From: Tetracentron sinense
Lineage: Eukaryota > Streptophyta > Magnoliopsida > Trochodendrales > Trochodendraceae
DNA length: 64,000 nucleotides
NCBI GenBank assembly: GCA_015143295.1
Contig: CM026553.1
Location: 2,689,912 to 2,753,911, forward strand
Direction of reading: 5' to 3'
The notes beneath the pieces were generated by a model. That model did no database searches. It was given only the letters and a program-made list of their open reading frames with translations, and was not told where the DNA came from. Position numbers and translations under genes: made by a program. Shown here in pieces: positions 55,996 through 64,000 of this stretch (position 1 is the first letter of the stretch; each line of letters starts with the position of its first letter).

Positions 55996-57235
55996 CTTGC
56001 ACGACATCATTTGATGAATGTGCATCCCTCTCTGACAAGGCCAATACTTGGCCTTGATTTGCTTGACGAGACGGTCGTGTAGACTGTGAGGACCTTGATG
56101 CCTATGAAGAGCTCTACTGAGAAGACTGTCTAACAAGGGGCCTACTCTCCTAAGACGGAGCTGGTAAATATCAGCAGGGACAATCTCTAATCATGTGGCC
56201 TTGGTCACCACAATGAAAACAACTTCCAGTAACTTTTCTACACTTGCCGGCCAAATGCCTCCGACCACAAAGAGTACAAGGCTCATATGAGTATGTGGAG
56301 GGCGCATATCCCGTAGCATAAGGTAGTACAGGGCGAGGAGCATATGTAGTAGCTGGGCATGGAGTCGGTGGAGCAAAAGGGCGGGGAGCCTACTGTGCAG
56401 AATATAGCCTCTACAATTGAGCCGGCCCTGAAGGCTGGTATAAAGTAGTCCTAGCTCTCTTCTCTACTGAGCCACTAGACTGGCCTTTCTCTATTCCCCT
56501 TATCTTGAAAAATTCTTCAGAATTCGACTCTGCCAAGAGTGCTTTATCTACAACTTCTAAATACGTCTCATGCCTGAACATTGAGACTCAGTCCTTGAGG
56601 TAGACCTTCAATCCCCTTTCGAGCTTTTGGGCCTTCATAGCCTCCATCGCTATCATATGCGGGGCAAACCTGGATAGCTCCGAAAACTTGGCTTCATATG
56701 TGACCACAGACCTATTACCTTGCTCCAAGGTAATGAATTCAACTTCTTTTTTCTCCTACATCCCGATCGGGAAATACTTCTTGTAGAAGACGTCCAAGAA
56801 CTCTCCCTATGTCCAATCTTGACCCAACCGGGTCAAGTCCTGGGTCCTAAGTGCTGACCTCCACCAATGGTCGGCCTCACCTTTAAGAATAAAGGTGACC
56901 CAAGTGACCCTCTCTGCCTCAGTAAGCGATAAGACTAAAAGGATCTTTTCTAATTATCTAACCCATCTTTTGGCCACTAGTGGATCAATACTTACACAAA
57001 ACACCAAAGGCCTCATCCTCCGAAAAGCTTCTATCCTGGCTTCTGCTTGATTTGGAGGAGCAGCTATAAGAGTGGCAGTAGGAGTAGGCGAAGCAGGTTG
57101 CCTCACTGCTAACATAGCCAAAGTCTCGGCTATTGATGCGAAGGCTTGAGCAAAGTTGGGTTGTTCATCACCCGATGGAGCATCACCTCCATTTCCCCTT
57201 GTATTATATCTGCGACCCCGAGTACCACATCTCAT
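55996..57235 (-). pseudogene. gag: T4 Gag, broken
   Basis: ATG at 57235 (MRCGTRGR) after CTCAG|GAGTAATC. The first 90 codons are open (AQAFASIAETLAML); the rest is recognisable through the capsid core (a FLDVFYKKYFP equivalent near 56780) and the zinc knuckles (near 56280 and 56200) but carries stops and shifts. Confidence 0.88.
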
Positions 57236-57530
57236 GATTACTCCTGAGAACGACAGTATAACATGAGTCTAACTTGGATACCCATTTTACAGTCAATTTA
57301 ACAATTTATTAATAATTACTAATCAATAACCCATTCATCCAAATATACATAGCAATGGCATAACATACAATTGTGTTCCTGGCGTAGGACACTAAGTTTG
57401 GTCGGGTTACGACCGGTTATGGACTAAGACAAAGAATTAGTCTATACTTGGAATACAATGCTTCAATTGATCCTATTTCCTTGTCCATTCATGGTATCAG
57501 TTCTAAGTGACCCTAAGGACTCTAATGCCT

Positions 57531-57545
57531 AGAGCTCTGATACCA
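57531..57545 (-). promoter_or_regulatory. T4 primer binding site (initiator tRNA-Met)
   Basis: TGGTATCAGAGCTCT on the minus strand, four bases from the LTR end at 57550. Confidence 0.93.
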
Positions 57546-57549
57546 CTTA

Positions 57550-57756
57550 TGTCGCACCCCAAAATACCTCCTAGGAATTAAGGGATACATTAGGTGTGAT
57601 TATACATACTTGCCAAACCCTCCTGCAGTCAACAAGGTGAAACATAATGCAATAGAGATGTAAAATAGAGTGCGGAAGCTTAAATAAATTGTGAAAGCGT
57701 AACCCAACTTTTTCTTTTCTTTCTTCTACGAACCATGTCAATATCCCAAGTTAGAT
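57550..57756 (-). repeat. T4 5' LTR, 3' fragment
   Basis: Plus strand TGTCGCACCCC... matches 49789-50000 and ends where T5 starts. Confidence 0.92.
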
Positions 57757-57961
57757 TGTAGCGCCCTGGAACTGTTTGTACCTAATGAATAGTGTTCTTG
57801 TAATCCATTGGTCTTTCACGTAGTCCAATTAATAAATAAAGAAGAATTTGAAAATTCTAAAATGCCAGAAATGTCCCCCTTCGAATGAGTTGAATCATCA
57901 AAATCTGACGAACGAGTCAAAAGTTATGGCCGAAATAGTAAAATAGGAAAATTTGCAGAAC

Positions 57962-58157
57962 ACTGATCGCTATCGATCACTCGGTCTAAAACTGATCGCT
58001 CGGTCCAAATTAGCGATCGATCGGTCCAAAACCGATTGATCGGTATTTGTCAACCGGTCCAAAATTTTGTTTGGGGAAAAATTCCAGAGAGGGTATTTTT
58101 AACCGATCGCTTTGTTAAAAACACCGATCGCTCGGTTATAAGCACCGATCGCTCGGT
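57962..58157 (+). repeat. T5 U3 palindrome cassette
   Basis: ACCGATCGCTCGGT and decayed versions of it at the usual position. Confidence 0.85.
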
Positions 58158-58215
58158 CTTTCACGTTTTTACAGAATTCATTCAGGGTAAATGGGTCTTT
58201 GATCACCCTATTTTT

Positions 58216-58223
58216 CTATAAAG
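58216..58223 (+). promoter_or_regulatory. T5 LTR TATA box
   Basis: CTATAAAG about 60 bp after the cassette and about 160 bp before the leader donor. Confidence 0.65.
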
Positions 58224-58905
58224 CCCCAACTTGTGGGTGAGGGTTTCATAAACCTCAAAGCTTATATTTGGGAAATTTAGAGAAGGGAAGAACTAGGGTT
58301 TTCCTCAAGACCCATTACAAGCAAGGATCTTCTCCACAAGGATTGGATCTCATCTCCCCACAAGTTATTCTCCAAATTCCAAGGTTAGTACACCCTCCTA
58401 GTTAAGCTTAGCAATAACCTAGGTTTTCCCGTTAAGCATGCTTGTGTGTTGATTTTGTGTGTTCCCTCTTCTTAATATGCATAAATTGCCCTAAAGGAAC
58501 AAGATAAATTAAATGGTTGTGAATGTATGGGATGTGGATGATGGAGGCGCTTGGATGCCATGCAGATTTGATGATTATTGTGTAGTGAGAAAGGTGGAAG
58601 GGCAATGTATCCATAATGCACATACATGAGGTGTTTGATGAAATGCTTGATTGGAAAATACAAGTTAAAGGTTAAAAGAATTATTGCATTCCATATGGTT
58701 TGTGAAATGCATGAACCAAATAAAGACACAATTTTAAGGATTCTCCTTGAATTATCAATGTATTATCATGCTTATATATGTTCTATTCAAGATCTCTCAT
58801 GCTTAAGGAATTGGTATATGTTATTGTTCCAGCATCCTCATGCCAAGACAATGCTCACAATGCACTAAGTATAAGCACATATGAAATTGAAAAGGAAAAT
58901 GAATT

Positions 58906-59240
58906 GTCAAGGAGGTTGGTAGCCCAGGTTAAGGGTGCTAGCCTCTTGCTCATAAGAAAAAGAATTGTCAAGGAGGTTGGTAGCCCCGATTAAGGGTGCT
59001 AGCCTCTTGCTCATAAGAAAGTGAACCGTCAAGGAGGTTGGTAGCCCAGGTTCGTGCGTGTGCTAACCTCTAGCTCATAAGAGAATGCTCAAAAGTATTG
59101 GAAATGTCAAGGGGATTGGTAGCCCAAGGTGGTGCGGGTGCTAACCCCTGACTCATAAGAAATGACTCAAAAGTATTGTACTGTCAAGGAGGTTGGTAGC
59201 CCAGGGTGGTTCGGGTGCTAACCTCTAGCTCATAAGAAAG
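58906..59240 (+). repeat. T5 LTR tandem repeat (61-78 bp, five copies)
   Basis: GTCAAGGAGGTTGGTAGCCC-type starts at 58906, 58967, 59028, 59106 and 59183. The unit is related to the 69-bp unit of T2 (AAGGAGGTTGGTAGCC). Confidence 0.93.
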
Positions 59241-59453
59241 ATTTAAAGGAAAACTCATAAGGATTCATATGACTCACAGGCATGTCTCGATTTTCATGAG
59301 AATTATGATTTGATAAATGCTTATGTATGATGTTGTTTAAATGATTGTGGACTGTATTCTTTCCAGCACTTGCATATGATGTTTTGTTCGTTAGCACTAT
59401 TGTTTAGCTAGGAGCTTGTACTCGCTGAGTATTCCATGCTCAACCATACTTTT

Positions 59454-59609
59454 ATGTCAGCAGGTACACGGGTCCCTTTTGAAATTTGTGCCCCGGGTCC
59501 TTGGGTTGAGGAGGACTAAGGTAAGGAAGAACCATATGTGGATTCAGAGGTTGAGCCTCAGGCTGAGGCGAGGGACTCAAACCATTGGCCCCATGGGGGT
59601 GACTACTGA
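59454..59609 (+). pseudogene. LTR small ORF (T5), stop in the core
   Basis: MSAG start, PFEIC, PWVEED, then TAA at 59517-59519 where the others have Tyr. The frame after it stays open and carries the EARD...WP...GDY tail to TGA 59607-59609, so the original product was about 51 aa. Confidence 0.6.
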
Positions 59610-59882
59610 GAGAGAGAGAGAGTTACATTTTTGTATTTTGATAGGTGGGCATGTCCACCTTTACATGTGATATTTTGTATAAACTTGGAATACTTGTTAA
59701 GGTTATAGAAGAAAAGAAAAAGTTGGTTGTACTTCTGCATTATTTTAGCTTCCGCACTCTGTATTATATTTCTATTAGAATATGTTATTCCTTGTTCATT
59801 ATAGGATGGTTTGCTAGGTTAAGTATAGTGACACCTAAAGTATCCCTAAACTCCTAAGGGGTATTTTGGGGCGCGATAGAAG

Positions 59883-59896
59883 TGGTATCAGAGCCT
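59883..59896 (+). promoter_or_regulatory. T5 primer binding site (initiator tRNA-Met)
   Basis: TGGTATCAGAGCCT, four bases after the LTR. Confidence 0.93.
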
Positions 59897-60195
59897 AGGC
59901 ATTAGAGTCCCTAGGGTCACTTAGAATGGATACAATGATTGAACAAGATCTTAGGTCATAAAGAGGAGTCGTATTCCAAGTATAGACTAATGACTTAGTC
60001 TTAGTCCATAACTGGTTGGAAACCAACCGAATTGAGGGTCCTACGCTAGAAACGCAAAATTGTATTCTTATCATGTTGTGTGTATACCTTGAATGAATTG
60101 TCATATGTTTACTAAATATTATGCGATTGTAAAATTGTTACTAATTATATATCCAAGTTAAACTCATGTGGTACTGTCATTCTCAGGATCTAATC

Positions 60196-61413
60196 ATGAG
60201 ACGCGGTGCTCGGGGTCGCGGATACAATATGAGGGGAAGTGGAAGTGATGCCCCTTCTAGTGATGAGCAACTCGATTTTGCTCAAGCTTTTACGTCTATA
60301 GCCGAGACTTTGGCTAAGTAGCAGCAAGACGGGTTTCTTTACTCCTTCTACACCTCCACCACCTTCGGCACACCATGCTACAGGATTAGAAGCATTTAGG
60401 ACATTGTGTCCTCCCACCTTCTTCAGTACTACTGACCCCATGGTCACCAAAGCATGGGTGATGCAACTGGAAAAGATTTTTAGAGCACTCCACTGTACGG
60501 ATGAACAGAGAGTGGACTGGGCCACCTTCGTGATGGAAGGTACGACCGAGCACTAGTGGAGAGTCGCACAGAGATAGTGGGAGTCCACCAGGGCAGGAGA
60601 GCCGTGGATATGGCCGGAGTTTTTGGATGTCTTCTACTAGCAGTATTTTCCAGCAGCGGTCAGAGAACAAAAGGAGATTAAATTCATGGCTCTTAAGCAA
60701 GGAGAGTTGAGTGTGACCAATTATGAGGCTACCTTTATAGAGTTGTCGAGATTCGTACCTTACCTGATTGCATCCGAACACATACGGGTCAGAAAGTTTA
60801 AAAAGGGATTGAAGCCCTCCATTAGAGACAGGGTCTCGATGTTCCAAGTGGGCTCATGGGATGAAGTTGTGAGCAAGGCTAAGCTCGCTGAGAAGAATTC
60901 AGAACAATTCTTCAAGAGGAGAGAGACAGTAAGAGGCTAGTCCAGTGATTTGGCAGAGAAGAGGGTTAGGACAGCCCCATATCAGACATCCAGGCCGATA
61001 CAGTCATAGAGGCCTCCCTTAGAATCACAGGTATGTCGTTCTACTACTACACCAGTACCTCATCCCGCTTTCTCACAGGCCACCCGATATGTGACACCTA
61101 CATCCTCGTCGGCATTTGAGGAATGCCCCTATTGTGGCTGGAGACACCGAGTCAGAGAGTGTCGTAAAATTTCGGGTGGGTGTTTTCACTGTGGGGATGT
61201 GAATCACATGGTCCGGGATTGCCTTGTAGGCAGTTGCAGCCTGTCCAGCCACAGGGGAGTAGGCCCCCAGTTCGACAGACTTCCCAGCAAGGATCCTCAC
61301 AGCTTCCGCATCTAGGCCCGCACAGCCCACTCCACCGCCTCGCAAGGCAAACCAAGGCTGGGTCTTTGCCTTGTCGGAATGGGACGCACGTGCATCTGAT
61401 GATGTCATGCAAG
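60196..61413 (+). pseudogene. gag: T5 Gag, broken
   Basis: ATG at 60196 (MRRGARGRG), preceded by CTCAG|GATCTAATC (acceptor at 60186). A stop occurs near 60318 and further breaks up to about 60690. An open middle part at 60686-60940 (KQGELSVTNYEATF...FKKGLKPSIRDRVSMF) is the end of the capsid core. Zinc knuckles CPYCGWRHRVREC and CFHCGDVNHMVRDC follow near 61120-61225. Inactive. Confidence 0.9.
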
Positions 61414-61549
61414 GTACGCTATAATGCTAAAAGTTTCAAGTTGTGAATGGTTGTTATTATGTAATGTGATTGGTTATGGGTATAACATGCTACCTATATA
61501 TATGTATGTTATTGTGAAATCTATTAACGTAAATTAATTAATCACACAG
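61414..61549 (+). other. T5 predicted gag/protease intron (136 bp)
   Basis: CAAG|GTACGC ... AATCACACAG|GC, same glycine codon as T1, T2 and T4. Read unspliced, the frame stops at GGT-ACG-CTA-TAA. Confidence 0.75.
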
Positions 61550-63933
61550 GCACCCTGTTAATTAATGAATGCCTAGCTCGCGTGTTGATCGACACAGGAT
61601 CCACTCATTCATTTATATCACCTAGTTTTGCAAAGGGTTTTGCATCCGAGTCCAGTACGTTGAAGCATAAGTTAACCATTTCCACTCCGCTTGGCAAGTC
61701 ACTGGATACAAACCGGATATACAAGGACTGTGTAGTTCAAGTGCGACAAAATGAGTTGTTGGTTGATCTCATTATCCTGGATTTCCAAGATTTGGATTTC
61801 GATATCATACTCGGGATGGATTGGTTGTCGGCTTACCACGAACACGTGGCATGTTTCGAGAAGATTGTGAACTTCAAGCCGAAAGGAGTTAAGCCATTTC
61901 ATTTTTGAGGGTTGAGGGAAAGAGATATTGCTCGCCTCGCAGCTCTGAGCTTAGCAAACCCTGAGACACCAAACTCCTCAGCCATTTCGGTTGTGAGTGA
62001 GTTTCTGGATGTGTTTCCAGAGGAATTGCCGAGATTACCTCCGGAATGGGAGATCGAGTTCACGATAGAGCTTACTCTGGGCATAGCTCCAGTTTCTAGA
62101 GCGTCGTATAGGATGGCCCCAATTGAACTTAAAGAGTCGAAGGAGCAAATCGAAGAGCTGCAACTACTTGGTTTCATCCAACCAAGTGTTTCACCATGGG
62201 GAGCTCCGGTACTCTTTATGAAGAAGATGGATGGATTGATGAGCATGTGCATCGATTACAGATAGTTGAACAAAGTCACAATCAAAAATCATTATCCTTT
62301 GCCATGGATAGACGACTTGTTTGACCAACTGAAGGGAGCGAGGTTTTTCTCGAAATTTGATCTCAAATCAGGGTATCATGAATTGATGATCAAGGCTGAT
62401 GATATTCCAAAGATAATTTTTAGGACTCGGTACGGTCTCTAAGAGTTCCTTGTAATGCCTTTTGGGTTGAGGAATGCACCGGCGGCGTTCATGGACTTGA
62501 TGAACCGGGTGTTTAGGCCGTGTCTCGACCAATGTGTCATGGTGTTTGTCGATGACATCTTGGTATATTCCCTGACATAGGAGGAGCACCATCGAGACCT
62601 TCGTATTGTTCTTGAGATGCTTCAAGAGCATAAGCTGTATGCTAAGCTAAGTAAATGCGAGTTTTGGATGGACAAAGTGGCGTTCCTTGGCCACATAGTG
62701 TCTGCGGAAGGCATCTCAGTTGATCCGGCAAAGATAGAGGCAGTGATGAATTAGGACAGACTAAAGAGTGTCACAGAGATACTTAGTTTCCTCGGATTAG
62801 CAGGCTAATATCGAAGGTTTGTGGAAGGATTCTCCAGTCTAGTAGCACCGCTTACATACCTTACTCGGGAGGATGCCAAGTTTACCTGGAGCGACAAGTG
62901 TGAAAGTAGCTTCATGGAGTTAAAGAAGAGGCTCACTACGGCTCCAGTCCTTACAGTACCATCTGGGAGTGGCGGCTTTATGGTTTATAGTGATGCATCG
63001 CACGTTGGATTGGGGTGTATTTTGATGCAAAACAAGAAGGTTATTGCCTATGCTTCAAGGCAATTGAAGGATCATGAAAAGAACTACCCTACACATAACC
63101 TAGAGCTTGCCGCCGTTGTGTTTGCATTAAAGATATGGCAACACTATCTCTACGGGAAACAATTCGATGTGTTCACAGATCACAAAAGCCTTAAGTATTT
63201 GTTTTCCCATAAGGAGTTGAACTTGAGGCAACGACGATGGATGGAGTTCTTAAAGGATTATGAATGCTCTATTTAATACCACCCAGGCAAGGTGAATGTG
63301 GTGGCTGATGCACTTAGTAGGAAGTCCCATGGACTCTTGGGTCATATGATGGTGCATGAGTGGAGGTTGCTAGAAGATGCATCCAACCTCAACATCAATT
63401 TTAGTCTCCCTACTTTTGGACCGATAATGGCTAACATCACAGTTAGGCCTTACATCTTGGCCCGAATCCTAGAAATTCAAGAATCAGATACTGAGTTACT
63501 TACTTACCGAGACAAGATGATTGGTAGGGGTAGCAAGGATTTCGCCATAAGAGGAGATGGGACTATCACATTCAAAGGAAGAGTATGTGTTTCTGCAGAT
63601 AAAGAGCTTAGAAGAGAGATATTGGATGAAGCTCACCGGTCCAAGTATACCGTTCACCCTAGGGGTACCAAGATGTATCGGAACCTCGAGGGACACTTTT
63701 GATGGCAGAACATGAAGAGGGAAGTATCGGAGTATGTATCTAAGTGCTTAGTATGCCAGCAAGTCAAGGCCGAGCACAGGAGACCGGCTGAAATTTTACA
63801 CTCCCTCCCTATTCCCGAGTGGAAATGGGAACACATCTCCATGGATTTTATTGTGGGGTTGCTAAAAAAGGTTAGAAACACCAATGCGATTTGGGTGGTG
63901 ATTGACCATTTGACGAAGTCCGCCCATTTCTTG
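61550..63933 (+). pseudogene. pol: T5 Pol, at least eight stops, cut in integrase
   Basis: Protease ([10 protein letters not shown]), RT (FVDD near 62548), RNase H ([10 protein letters not shown]), integrase zinc domain and the start of the core (MDFIVGLLK) are recognisable. Stops replace conserved residues, for example TGA 61906-61908 (Arg in relatives), TAG near 62264 (Gln), TAA near 62440, TAG near 62578 and 62753, TAA near 62807, TAA near 63274 (Gln) and TGA near 63701 (Trp). Most fit C-to-T or G-to-A changes, as expected for methylated repeats. Confidence 0.93.
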
Positions 63934-64000
63934 TGTAACACCCCGAACTTTTCCATCCTTAATGAATAGCACTTTTGTAGCCAATTCGCCTTTCACGTAG
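63934..64000 (+). repeat. S5: start of another chromovirus LTR
   Basis: TGTAACACCCCGAAC...TTAATGAATAGCACTTTTGTAGCCAATT parallels the first 65 bp of the T2 and S3 LTRs and interrupts T5 integrase. It continues past the window. Confidence 0.85.

Larger units (their letters stand above)
49789..57756 (-). mobile_element. T4: chromovirus on minus strand, 5' LTR interrupted by T5
   Basis: In minus order: 5' LTR fragment 57756-57550, primer site, gag, intron, Pol, polypurine tract, 3' LTR 52300-49789. The 5' LTR fragment matches the LTR end at 49789-50000 and breaks at GTTAGAT, exactly where T5 begins; the missing part should follow T5, beyond the window. ATACT (49784-49788) would be the target duplication on this side. 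Confidence 0.93.
57757..59878 (+). repeat. T5 5' LTR (2122 bp)
   Basis: TGTAGCGCCC to GGGGCGCGATA; the final CA has become TA. Cassette 57962-58157, TATA box, donor AAG|GTTAGTAC (58383/58384), tandem repeat 58906-59240, hairpin 59425-59443, small ORF from 59454, hairpin 59643-59660. Confidence 0.94.
57757..63933 (+). mobile_element. T5: chromovirus, 5' LTR to integrase, then interrupted
   Basis: LTR, primer site, gag, intron and Pol are all present, but Pol is interrupted at 63933/63934 inside the integrase core by S5, which runs off the window. It is inserted in the T4 5' LTR, so it is younger than T4 as an insertion, yet its Pol has the most stops. This suggests a long-dead or non-autonomous source copy. 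Confidence 0.92.

Noticed and set aside
1..64000. Host protein-coding genes, tRNA or rRNA genes
   Set aside because: All substantial frames belong to transposable elements. The tRNA-like matches are the short primer binding sites only. The 47632-47817 fragment remains unknown and is listed with low confidence.

Overview
This is plant nuclear DNA made almost entirely of transposable elements; I found no convincing host gene and no tRNA or rRNA gene. The evidence for a plant is Tekay/Del-like Ty3-gypsy chromoviruses with group-II chromodomains and 2.1-2.5 kb LTRs, initiator-tRNA-Met primer sites, Ty1-copia remnants, an En/Spm (CACTA) transposon with a TNP2 transposase, and an L1-type LINE with an RNase H tail. 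Species cannot be read from the sequence.

Layout: 1-6182 is the 3' part of chromovirus T1 (+). 6183-7529 is a reversed LTR piece (S1). 7530-9955 is the 3' half of a LINE. About 10031-12507 is an isolated LTR (S2). From 12508 to 41831 there is one deep nest. A minus-strand copia element (C1: LTR 40238-41831, PBS, gag/protease to 37565, resuming at 12826) is split by a solo copia LTR (C2, 12832-37559, duplication CCGTT). C2 is split by a CACTA element (13305-35809). The CACTA holds a complete chromovirus T2 (17325-27084, duplication TATTT), and its transposase gene is split by a solo chromovirus LTR S3 (30669-33051, duplication TTGAG). 41986-46936 is T3, a deletion derivative that keeps only integrase and chromodomain. 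46937-49788 holds LTR scraps and unassigned sequence. 49789-57756 is T4 (-), and T5 (+, 57757-63933) sits inside its 5' LTR. A further LTR (S5) starts at 63934 inside the T5 integrase.

The most interesting signal is shared organisation among the chromovirus LTRs. (1) Eight LTRs encode, and a ninth keeps a decayed copy of, a short acidic ORF of 27-51 codons that starts ATG-TCG-GCA-GGT (MSAG) and carries a PWVEEEY-like core. Third codon positions vary while residues are kept. It is preceded by a conserved hairpin and followed by a second hairpin that shows compensatory changes. (2) All four elements that retain the gag/protease boundary have a 136-152 bp GT-AG intron in the same glycine codon. 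Retention ends translation within a few codons, giving Gag only; splicing gives Gag-Pol. (3) An AAG|GTNRGTAC donor in the LTR and a CTCAG|GA acceptor just before the gag ATG bracket a leader intron of about 1.8 kb, whose first exon is nearly free of ATG. (4) Each LTR has a family-specific array of short, mostly palindromic repeats at the same place in U3.

All coding regions of autonomous type carry stops or frameshifts. T1 (one stop in the visible Pol) and T3 (open integrase) are the least damaged, and T5 the most.
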